A stretch of DNA of 26,587 nucleotides from positions 1 to 26,587 of the forward strand of contig CAVRZY010000068.1 of NCBI GenBank assembly GCA_963725415.1. The letters run 5' to 3'. The translations under genes and the position numbers were made by a program. The first letter of the stretch is position 1. Every line of letters begins with the position of its first letter. This document shows positions 19,579-26,587 of the stretch, in pieces. Source of the DNA: CAVRZY01 sp963725415 (GTDB lineage Bacteria > Acidobacteriota > Terriglobia > Bryobacterales > Bryobacteraceae). Below the pieces are notes generated by a model. It did not search any database, was not told the DNA's origin, and was given only the letters and a program-made list of their open reading frames with translations.

Positions 19579-20712
19579 ATGAGACTACGAACAACCCAGA
19601 CCGCGCCGCCGGGATTCGACCCTGGACGAAGGCAATTCGGCAGACTTGCCCTCGCCAGCACCCTGGGAGGCTCGGCCCTGCTCTCCCCCGCGCCCGCCGC
19701 TGCCAAGGTTCACAAGAATCCTCCCGGTATCAAGCTCTCGGTCCAGGTAGGCAGCGACCCCAGCGACGAGGACCTTCAGTTCGTCAAGCAGCTTGGCGTC
19801 GAGTACGTCAATATCTGGACCAGCGGCACGGCGGCCACCTATGAAAATTTCCTCCGCCTGCGCCAGAAGGTCGAGGGCGCCGGGCTCAAGATTTGGAACA
19901 TCGGCAACAGCGACGTGCATAACATGGAGGAAGTCACCCTCAACCTCCCCGGCCGGGAAAAGAAAGTCGAAGAGTACAAGACTTACCTGCGCAATCTGGG
20001 CAAAACTGGCGGCATCTACTACACCACCTACGCCCACATGGGTAACGGCATCTGGAGCACCGGCCGTGAAACCACGCGCGGCGGCGCGCCCGCGCGATCA
20101 TTCGACCTCACTAAGGCCGACAAGGGCTACTGGGGCCGCAAAGCCTTCCAGGGTCCCTTCACCCACGGCCGCGCCTACTCCAAAGAGGAAATCTGGGACA
20201 ACTACACCTACTTCATCAAGGCTGTGGCCCCGGTGGCCGAGGAGGAGGGCATCCGCATCGGCATTCATCCCGACGACCCGCCGGTGCCCGAGCTGGGCGG
20301 CATTCCGCGCTGCATCTTCGGCAATTTTGACGGCTACCAGCGCGCCCTGGAAATTGCCAACAGCCCCAATGTCGGCATGTGCCTGTGCGTGGGATGCTGG
20401 CTCGAAGGCGGCAAGCTCATGGGCAAAGACGTCCTCGAAACCATTCGCTACTTCGGCCAGCGCGGCAAGATCTTCAAAGTCCACTTCCGAAACGTCAACG
20501 CGCCTCTGCCGCATTTCGTCGAGACCTTCATCGATAACGGCTACATGGACATGTACAAGGTCATGCGCGCCCTCAGGGAAGTCAACTTCGACGGCATCGT
20601 CATCGCCGATCACATACCGGGCATGGTGGGCGGCGGCCGGGCCGGCACGGCCTACAGCGTCGCCTACATGCGGGCGCTGATCGAGAGAGCCAACGCCGAG
20701 TTCGCGGGATGA
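19579..20712 (+). CDS. Tat-exported mannonate dehydratase-like (UxuA-family) TIM-barrel protein
   Basis: 377 aa. A twin-arginine signal (GRRQFGRLAL, Arg17-Arg18, then a hydrophobic stretch to about residue 41, PAPAAA) predicts folded export, so it should act in the periplasm. The mature part is a TIM barrel with UxuA-type features: GIRIGIHPDDPP (His230), GIPRCIFGNFDGY, CVGCW, GKIFKVHFRNV and DNGYMDMYKVMRAL. Where classical UxuA has RPDHG, this protein has IADHIPG, so a different sugar-acid substrate or an isomerase role is possible. The start has a strong AAAGGAG. It is the first gene of a co-directional set; the next starts seven bases after its stop. Confidence 0.82.
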   Translation: MRLRTTQTAPPGFDPGRRQFGRLALASTLGGSALLSPAPAAAKVHKNPPGIKLSVQVGSDPSDEDLQFVKQLGVEYVNIWTSGTAATYENFLRLRQKVEGAGLKIWNIGNSDVHNMEEVTLNLPGREKKVEEYKTYLRNLGKTGGIYYTTYAHMGNGIWSTGRETTRGGAPARSFDLTKADKGYWGRKAFQGPFTHGRAYSKEEIWDNYTYFIKAVAPVAEEEGIRIGIHPDDPPVPELGGIPRCIFGNFDGYQRALEIANSPNVGMCLCVGCWLEGGKLMGKDVLETIRYFGQRGKIFKVHFRNVNAPLPHFVETFIDNGYMDMYKVMRALREVNFDGIVIADHIPGMVGGGRAGTAYSVAYMRALIERANAEFAG

Positions 20713-20719
20713 ACTACTT

Positions 20720-22984
20720 ATGAAACACCTGCTCCGCCCCCGACTTAGAATCGCAGCCGCCCTGCTGGGCCTGGCGACGTCTCTCGCCGCGCAACCGGGA
20801 CCGGTGAATCTCGATTTTGAAGAGGGCCAGCCGGGACAGATCCCAAAGGGCTGGTTCGTCCCCACTCGCTTGGCAACCTCCGGCTACACCGCCACCCTGA
20901 CCGACCAGAACCCGAAAACCGGCAGGTTCTGCGCCGTCCTCTCTCACACCTCGCAGACGCCCCCGTCAAGCTTCGGCAACCTGATGCAGTCCTTCGACGC
21001 GACTCCCTACCGCGGCAAGAGGGTACGCTTCCGCGCCGCCGTCCGCCTTCAGCCCGCCACATTCGGAGAGCGTGCCCAGCTCTGGCTGCGCGTGGACCGC
21101 AAGAACCGCCAGAGGGGCGTCTTCGATAACATGGGCGACCGGCCTATCACCGCACCGGAGTGGCGCTACTACGACATCGTTGGCGACATTGACGACGATG
21201 CCGTTGCCATCAACATCGGCCTGATGCTCTTCGGCACAGGAAAGGTCTGGATCGACGACGCCTCCTTAGAAATCCTCGGCAAAGCCGCACCCGTTGTCGC
21301 CGAACCGCCACGGCCGCTCACCGGACGCGGCCTCGAAAACCTGATCGCCTTCGCCAGATTGCTAGGCTACGTGCGCCACTTCCATCCCTCTGATGAAGCC
21401 GCGCAAGCCGACTGGGAGGCCTTCGCCATCGCTGGCGTACGCGCCATCGAGAGCGCCGCCCCTGCCGAGCTGGCGCAGAAACTCGAATCTTTGTTCCGCC
21501 CGGTAGCGCCCACCCTCCAGGTTTTCCCCTCCCTCCGCCGCCCTCCAATTCCGCCCGCACTCCTCCCGCCCAAGGGCGCAACCTCCCTGAAAATGATCGC
21601 GTGGCGTCACTATGGATTCGGCGCCGGAAATCCAAAGAGCATCTATCGAAGCGAGCGCGTGACCAAAGATGCGCCGGACGGCAGGCTCCCGGAACCTTTT
21701 CAGGCAAATCTGGGGGGCGGCGTGAGCTGCTTGGCGCCGCTGGCGCTGTTCACCGATAGCAAGGGCACCCTCCCGCACTCCCCTGCCCTCAGCAAGGCAG
21801 CGGCCCCTGCAACAACCCGCCACTCGGCCAACGATCGCGCCACGCGCCTGGCTGCGGTCGTGCTCGCCTGGAACGTCTTCCAGCACTTCTACCCGTACTT
21901 TGACGTGGTCCGCACGGACTGGCCCGCCGCTTTACAGGCGACCCTCCGCTCGGCCGCCACCGACAAAGACGAGCTGGCCTTTCTGGATACCCTCAACCGG
22001 CTTGTGGCCGCGCTGCACGACGGCCACGGTAACGTTTTCCTCACCTCCCGCCCCCGGCCGCTGACCGCCCTACCGCTTCTCTGGGACTGGGTCGAAGAGC
22101 GGCTCATCGTGACTTACGCGCAGAACCCCGGGGGCCAACAAATCGCCCGCGGTGACGCTGTTCTGGAGATTGATGGAAAGCCCGTCGCCCGGGTGCTTGG
22201 CGAAACCGAAGCCCTCATCTCCGGCGCCACCCCGCAGTGGATTCGCTACAAGGCGCTCCAGCAGTTGGCTTCCGGCAACCAGCCTGCCACCCTGCTGATC
22301 GAACCCTTCCGGGAACCCGGAGAGCGCCGCCAGGTGACGCTGAAACGCGACAGTCAACCCGGCGCGCTCCAAGAGCCGCGCCCCGACAAGGTCCAGCAAC
22401 TCGTGCCAGGGATCTTCTACGTCGACCTGGATCGCATCTCCGACGCCGACTTCCAGTCCGCCCTGCCTCAACTCGAGCAAGCCCGCGGCATCGTCTTCGA
22501 CATGCGAGGCTATCCCAAAATGAACGCCATGCGGCTTTTCCCTCATCTGAGCGAAAAGCCTATGACCAGCGCTCAGTGGCACGTTCCTATAGTCACTCGC
22601 CCGGACCGGAAAGATCTCCAGTGGGACCGCAGCGGGGAGTGGCAGATCGCGCCCCAGCCGCCCTATCTCAAAGCCAAGAAGGCGTTCCTCACCGACGGCC
22701 GCGCCATCAGCTATGCGGAATCCTGCCTGGGCATCGTCGAGCACTACAAGCTGGGCGAAATCGTCGGCGGCCCGACTGCGGGCACCAACGGCAACGTCAA
22801 TTCCTTCTCCCTTCCCGGCGGCTACGCTGTCTCGTGGACCGGCATGAAGGTCCTCAAACACGACGGCTCGCAGCACCACGGCATCGGCATCCTGCCCACC
22901 ATCCCGGTGTCCCGCACCCGCGCCGGCGTCGCCGCGGGCCGCGACGAGCTCCTCGAACGCGCCGTTCAGGCGGTCAGAAACTGA
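20720..22984 (+). CDS. S41-family serine peptidase with N-terminal beta-sandwich domain
   Basis: 754 aa with a Sec signal peptide (about 1-24, LLGLATSLAA-Q). Residues about 27-185 (LDFEEGQPGQIPKGWF ... GTGKVWIDDASLEIL) look like a carbohydrate-binding-type jelly roll. From about 365 onward lies the S41 architecture: a helical prodomain (VVLAWNVFQHFYPYFD), a PDZ-like segment around GDAVLEIDGKPV, and the protease core with DGRAISYAES (Ser664 is the probable nucleophile) and GEIVGGPTAGTNGNVNSF. Proteins of this layout are frequent in Acidobacteriota. The target is unknown. It lies between two small-molecule enzymes, so it may share only transcription with them. Confidence 0.85.
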   Translation: MKHLLRPRLRIAAALLGLATSLAAQPGPVNLDFEEGQPGQIPKGWFVPTRLATSGYTATLTDQNPKTGRFCAVLSHTSQTPPSSFGNLMQSFDATPYRGKRVRFRAAVRLQPATFGERAQLWLRVDRKNRQRGVFDNMGDRPITAPEWRYYDIVGDIDDDAVAINIGLMLFGTGKVWIDDASLEILGKAAPVVAEPPRPLTGRGLENLIAFARLLGYVRHFHPSDEAAQADWEAFAIAGVRAIESAAPAELAQKLESLFRPVAPTLQVFPSLRRPPIPPALLPPKGATSLKMIAWRHYGFGAGNPKSIYRSERVTKDAPDGRLPEPFQANLGGGVSCLAPLALFTDSKGTLPHSPALSKAAAPATTRHSANDRATRLAAVVLAWNVFQHFYPYFDVVRTDWPAALQATLRSAATDKDELAFLDTLNRLVAALHDGHGNVFLTSRPRPLTALPLLWDWVEERLIVTYAQNPGGQQIARGDAVLEIDGKPVARVLGETEALISGATPQWIRYKALQQLASGNQPATLLIEPFREPGERRQVTLKRDSQPGALQEPRPDKVQQLVPGIFYVDLDRISDADFQSALPQLEQARGIVFDMRGYPKMNAMRLFPHLSEKPMTSAQWHVPIVTRPDRKDLQWDRSGEWQIAPQPPYLKAKKAFLTDGRAISYAESCLGIVEHYKLGEIVGGPTAGTNGNVNSFSLPGGYAVSWTGMKVLKHDGSQHHGIGILPTIPVSRTRAGVAAGRDELLERAVQAVRN

Positions 22985-22987
22985 TCC

Positions 22988-24076
22988 GTGAACTCGCTCG
23001 CTTACAAACCAGACGCGCATGCGGTCTTGGAAAGACTCCACCATCTGTACGAGAGAGCCGCGCAAGATCAGATCTGTGCTTCGTTCGAAATCCCCTGCGC
23101 GGCCCTCGACAGGTTCCGCCAGCGGTATCCGCACGGCTATTGCGACTATCCGGATCCGCACGACCGCCTGCGCTTCTGGGACACGCTGCTGAAGCAGCGC
23201 AGCCCGGTCCACGACGACTCCATTCCCTCCGCCTACCTCAGCGAGTTCGACCAGGGATTGTACGGCGGGCTGCTCGGCGGAGACGTTCGCTTCATCGCCC
23301 ATCCGGACAACGGCTGGATCTCCTCGATGGTTCCACCCCTGCTCGAAGACTGGCCCCAGTTCGACTCACTGCTCATCGACCGGTCGCACCCCTGGTTCCA
23401 GCGCTACTTGCGCCAGCTCGAGATCTTCCGCCGGGGCGCCGCCGGCAAGTTCGGCATCAGCCACTTCATTCTGATCGATAGTCTCAACTTCGTCTTCGAG
23501 CTCCTGGGCGCTACTCGAACCTACCTCAGTCTCTTCGAAAACCCGGAAATGGTCCGCAAGGCCATCGACTTCGCCTTCCAGTTGAACGTGACCGTACAGG
23601 ACGCCTTCTTCGAAAACGTCCCCCTCTTCCGCGGCGGTACCTTCAGCAACATGGTCCAGTGGATGCCTGGCCGCATCGTCTCCGAAAGCGTTGACCCGTT
23701 CCACATGACTTCGGTCGATTACTTCGAACAGTGGGGCCGCGCGCCCGTCCAGCGCATGTTCGATCAGTTCGACGGAGGCGTCCTGCACCTGCACGGCAAC
23801 GGCCGCCATCTGATCGAGGCCGTCTGCTCCCTGCGCAACCTCAAGGCCCTGCAACTCGGCGATGACAGGGGCTTCCCTCCCGCCATCGAGATGCTTCCGC
23901 AACTACGAGCTCGGGCCGGCGACCTGCCGCTCGTGGTGCACGCAGACTATCCAACTTTCCTGGACAAACTGACCCGCCACGAACTCCCAGGCGGAGTGTT
24001 CTACAAAGTGGAGCGCGTCCCCGATTCGGACGCCGCTAACCGCGCCATGGAGTCTGTCCGCGCCTATCGCCTGTAG
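22988..24076 (+). CDS. uroporphyrinogen decarboxylase-like (URO-D superfamily) protein
   Basis: 362 aa. The frame starts with GTG at 22988, three bases after the previous stop, and no signal peptide is seen. The barrel has URO-D/methyltransferase-like features: SHFILIDSLNFVFELLGATRTYL followed by the ENPEMVRKAIDFA helix typical of the family, and later GGVLHLHGNGRHLIEAVCSL with LKALQLGDDRG. Members outside haem synthesis often act as methyltransferase or demethylase components, usually next to corrinoid proteins; none is encoded here. The substrate is unknown. Clustering with a sugar-acid-type enzyme hints at a catabolic role. Confidence 0.7.
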   Translation: MNSLAYKPDAHAVLERLHHLYERAAQDQICASFEIPCAALDRFRQRYPHGYCDYPDPHDRLRFWDTLLKQRSPVHDDSIPSAYLSEFDQGLYGGLLGGDVRFIAHPDNGWISSMVPPLLEDWPQFDSLLIDRSHPWFQRYLRQLEIFRRGAAGKFGISHFILIDSLNFVFELLGATRTYLSLFENPEMVRKAIDFAFQLNVTVQDAFFENVPLFRGGTFSNMVQWMPGRIVSESVDPFHMTSVDYFEQWGRAPVQRMFDQFDGGVLHLHGNGRHLIEAVCSLRNLKALQLGDDRGFPPAIEMLPQLRARAGDLPLVVHADYPTFLDKLTRHELPGGVFYKVERVPDSDAANRAMESVRAYRL

Positions 24077-24084
24077 TATCCTGA

Positions 24085-24579
24085 ATGGAAATTCCCATGG
24101 AACTGAAAACTGTTCGCCTCGAAGTCCCCGAGGGCGGCAACATCATCCTCGGGCAAACGCACTTCATCAAGAGCGTCGAGGACCTCTATGAGGCCATGGT
24201 CAACACGGTGCCGCAGATGAAATTCGGCCTGACCTTCAACGAGGCCTCGGGGCCCTGCCTGATCCGCGTGGACGGCAACGACACCGATCTCGAAGCGCTC
24301 GCTGCTCGCAACGCCGCCGCCATCGGCGCGGGCCATCTGTTCGTCATCGCCTTGCGCGACGGCTATCCGATAAACGTGCTGGGCCGCATCAAAGATGTGC
24401 CGGAAGTCTGCTCCATCTATTGCGCCACGGCCAATCCCGTCGAGGTGATCGTGGCGGAAACCGAACTCGGAAGGAGCATCCTCGGCGTCGTCGATGGCGC
24501 CTCGCCCAAAGGCGTTGAAACCGAACAGGACGCTGCCGCGCGCCGCGACTTCTTGCGCAAGATCGGGTACAAACGGTGA
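24085..24579 (+). CDS. adenosine-specific kinase family protein (DUF355)
   Basis: 164 aa. The whole length fits the small adenosine-specific kinase family (Pfam Adenosine_kin): QMKFGLTFNEASGPCLIRVDGND, NAAAIGAGHLFVIAL, GYPINVLGRIKDVPEVCSIYCATANPVEVIVAET and GRSILGVVDGASPKGVE are all family blocks. Family members have been described mainly from archaea and some bacteria. ATG 24085 is used; ATG 24097 (MELKTVRLEV) is an equally good start, with GGAAA upstream. The stop overlaps the GTG start of the next gene (GTGA), implying translational coupling. Confidence 0.88.
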   Translation: MEIPMELKTVRLEVPEGGNIILGQTHFIKSVEDLYEAMVNTVPQMKFGLTFNEASGPCLIRVDGNDTDLEALAARNAAAIGAGHLFVIALRDGYPINVLGRIKDVPEVCSIYCATANPVEVIVAETELGRSILGVVDGASPKGVETEQDAAARRDFLRKIGYKR

Positions 24580-25599
24580 CTCCAACCTCTGAAGCCGAAC
24601 TGGAAGAACTGCTCTCGAAGCCCAGCGAGCGCGACAAGGCTTTCATGCGCACCCTGGACGGCGACCTGCTGATCCTTGGCGTGGGCGGCAAGATGGGCCC
24701 CAGCCTGGCACGCCGTGCACGCCGCGCCGCCGATGAGACCGGCGTCAACAAGCGCATCATCGCCGTGGCCCGCTTCTCCAACGCCGGCCTGCGCCAGCAG
24801 CTCGAGGCAGGCCGGCATCGAAACCGTCGTCGCCGATCTGCTCGAGGACGATCAGCTTGCCACGCTGCCTGACATCCCCAACGTCATTTTCATGGCCGCG
24901 CGCAAGTTCGGCACCACAGGCAACGAATACCTGACCTGGGCGCTGAACACCTACCTGCCCGCCTGCGTCGCCGAGCGTTTTCGCAGCTCGAACATCGTCG
25001 CCTTCTCGACCGGTAACGTGTATGCTCTCGTGCCCGTCACGCATGGCGGCCCCACCGAAACCACGCCCACCGCGCCGGTCGGCGAGTACGCGCAATCCGC
25101 CCTGGCCCGCGAGCGCATGTTCGAGTACTTCTCCGCACGCTACGGCACCCGCGTGACCCTGCTGCGCCTCAACTACGCCATCGACCTGCGCTACGGCGTG
25201 CTGCTGGACATCGGCCTGAAAGTTTTCGAGCGCCGCCCCGTCAACCTCGCCATGGGCCTCGTCAACGTCATCTGGCAGGGCGACGCCAACTCGGTCTGCC
25301 TGCGTGCGTTCACCCTGTGCCAGTCGCCACCAGCCATCCTCAACCTCACTGGCCCGGAAACGCTCTCCGTCCGCTCGATAGCCCGTCGCTTCGGGGAGCA
25401 CTTCGGAATCCAGCCCATCTTCGAGGGCACGGAAGCCGACAGCGCCTTGCTCAGCAACGCCGCCCGCTGCCACAGCGTATTCGGCTACCCCGAAGTCAGC
25501 GCCGGGCAGATGATAGAATGGCTGGTGAGCTGGATCAAACTCGGAGGGGTGATGTGGAACAAGCCCACACACTTTGAAGTAAGGGACGGAAAATTCTAG
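24576..25599 (+). CDS. NAD-dependent epimerase/dehydratase-like protein (apparent frameshift)
   Basis: GTG start overlapping the previous stop. The N-terminal part has the Rossmann motif GVGGKMG (35-41), then ARRARRAADETGVNKRIIAVARFS. The frame breaks at about 24808-24812, where one G too many separates LEA from AGIETVVADLLEDDQ. The continuation in the other frame has SSNIVAFSTGNVYAL, RYGTRVTLLRLNYAIDLRYG and a C-terminal substrate-binding part, ending DGKF. The corrected length is about 340 aa. In place of the usual YxxxK catalytic pair it reads YAQSA, so the lysine is replaced by Ala and the activity may be altered or lost. The frame break is probably an assembly indel. Confidence 0.8.
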
Positions 25600-25603
25600 G
25601 CTG

Positions 25604-25638
25604 CTTTGCGGTCTTTGCGCAGCCTTTGCGCCTTTGCG
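25604..25638 (+). repeat. CTTTGCG direct repeats
   Basis: Four copies of CTTTGCG (25604-25610, 25613-25619, 25624-25630, 25632-25638) lie spaced 8-11 bases apart in the 48-base gap between the epimerase-like gene and metY. The spacing and short unit recall the heptamer arrays in the ribosomal operon, but here no inverted arm is present. Read on the minus strand it gives the spurious peptide RKGAKAAQR. Confidence 0.65.
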
Positions 25639-25647
25639 AGAAACCCT

Positions 25648-26587
25648 ATGGAACGTACACTCGGATTTAACACCCGCGCTCTCCACGCCGGCTATCAGCC
25701 GGACCCAACGACCGGGGCCCGCGCGGTGCCCATCTACCAAACCACCTCATTCGTTTTCGAAAACACCGAGCACGCCGCCGCCCTGTTCGCGCTCCAGAAG
25801 TTCGGCAACATCTACACACGCATTATGAACCCCACCACCGCGGTGCTCGAGGAGCGCGTGGCCTCGCTGGAGAATGGCGCGGCCGCCCTGGCCATGTCTT
25901 CCGGCCAGGCCGCCCAGTTCATCGCCATCTCCAGCCTGATGGAAGCCGGCGACGAGATGGTCTCCTCCAGCACGCTCTACGGCGGCACCTACACCCAGTT
26001 CGACGTGAGCTTCCGCAAGCTCGGCTTCCAGGTCCGCTTCGTAGACCCCGATGACCCGGAGAATTTCCGCCGGGCCATCACGCCGAAGACCAAGTGCCTT
26101 TACGGGGAAACCATTTCCAACCCGCGCGGCAACGTGCTTGAGATCGAGGCCGTCGCCCGCATCGCTCATGAGCACAGGATCCCGCTGGTCATCGACAACA
26201 CCTTCGCTTCCCCGTACTTGTGCCGTCCCATCGACTTCGGCGCCGACATCGTGCTGCATTCGCTCACCAAGTTCATGGGCGGCCACGGCACCTCGATTGG
26301 CGGCATCATCGTCGATTCCGGCAAGTTCCCCTGGCGGGACGGCAATTTCCCCCAACTGAACCAGCCCTCGCGCGGCTACCACGGCCTTATCTTCACCGAG
26401 ACCTTCGGCAACATCGCCTTCATCATCAAAGCCCGCGTGGAAGGCCTGCGCGACATGGGCACCTGCATGAGTCCCTTCAACGCCTTCCTGTTCCTGCAAG
26501 GCATCGAGACGCTCGGCCTGCGCATGGACCGGCACGTCTCCAACGCCCTGGCGGTGGCCAGATTCCTCGCCAGCCACAAGCTGGTTC
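25648..26587 (+). CDS. metY: O-acetylhomoserine aminocarboxypropyltransferase/sulfhydrylase (partial)
   Basis: PLP enzyme of the Cys/Met metabolism family that makes homocysteine from O-acetylhomoserine and sulfide. The ATG at 25648 begins MERTLGFNTRALHAGYQPDPTTGARAVPIYQTTSF. YTRIMNPTTAVLEERVASLENGAAALAMSSGQAAQF and YGETISNPRGNVLEIEAVARIAHEH follow, then VIDNTFASPYLCRPIDFGADIVLHSLTKFMGGHG with the PLP lysine at Lys208. The frame is open to the window edge (313 codons seen; the family has about 430). The long FGNIAFIIKARVEGLRDMG segment favours the O-acetylhomoserine group over cystathionine synthase. No Shine-Dalgarno is strong; the leader is the CTTTGCG repeat. Confidence 0.93.
   Translation, partial: MERTLGFNTRALHAGYQPDPTTGARAVPIYQTTSFVFENTEHAAALFALQKFGNIYTRIMNPTTAVLEERVASLENGAAALAMSSGQAAQFIAISSLMEAGDEMVSSSTLYGGTYTQFDVSFRKLGFQVRFVDPDDPENFRRAITPKTKCLYGETISNPRGNVLEIEAVARIAHEHRIPLVIDNTFASPYLCRPIDFGADIVLHSLTKFMGGHGTSIGGIIVDSGKFPWRDGNFPQLNQPSRGYHGLIFTETFGNIAFIIKARVEGLRDMGTCMSPFNAFLFLQGIETLGLRMDRHVSNALAVARFLASHKLV

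Noticed and set aside
25600..25740. Minus-strand protein containing RKGAKAAQR over the metY leader
   Set aside because: The peptide is just the translation of the CTTTGCG repeats, a common annotation artefact.

Overview
The window is high-GC bacterial chromosome, most likely from an Acidobacteriota (Bryobacterales/Solibacter-like) genome. The hints are a PEP-CTERM protein, a Tat-exported mannonate-dehydratase-like enzyme, a large S41 peptidase, an N-terminally extended NusG and the general look of the proteins. The taxonomy is an inference and was not tested by any search.

Layout. (1) 1-3290 is accessory DNA: the tail of an unidentified gene, an AT-rich stretch with palindromic sites and a tiny hydrophobic peptide gene, a minus-strand run of four uncharacterised genes, a divergent promoter/operator, and a plus-strand pair of small genes (a basic protein and a ribbon-helix-helix protein). 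It ends in a 3' fragment of a tRNA-Thr(TGT) gene fused to an 11-bp inverted repeat, which looks like the attachment-site end of an element integrated in the first tRNA of the tufB operon. (2) 3340-17724 is the conserved translation/transcription block: tRNA-Tyr, tRNA-Thr(GGT), tuf, rpmG, tRNA-Trp, secE, nusG, rplK, rplA, rplJ, rplL, rpoB, rpoC. (3) 17725-19499 is scrap: a truncated nucleotidyltransferase gene, a PEP-CTERM protein, a nested inverted-repeat miniature element, a decayed tyrosine recombinase and tRNA-Lys(CTT). (4) 19520-25599 is a co-directional cluster with its own promoter: Tat-exported UxuA-like enzyme, S41 peptidase, URO-D-like protein, adenosine-specific kinase and an NAD-dependent epimerase-like protein. 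(5) 25648-end is the start of an O-acetylhomoserine sulfhydrylase gene.

Three features stand out. Several intercistronic gaps of the ribosomal/RNA polymerase operon hold imperfect hairpins built from short tandem units (GTAGCYT, CAGCCNT, GATTGAC), placed between a stop codon and the next ribosome binding site; a fourth unit, CTTTGCG, precedes metY. RpoB carries an N-terminal insertion of about 60 residues with eight cysteines, which looks like two zinc-ribbon knuckles. Finally, nusG, rplJ, rplL, rpoB and the epimerase gene each need a one-base frame correction (secE possibly too). In essential genes this is best read as sequencing or assembly indels, so these genes are annotated across the break.
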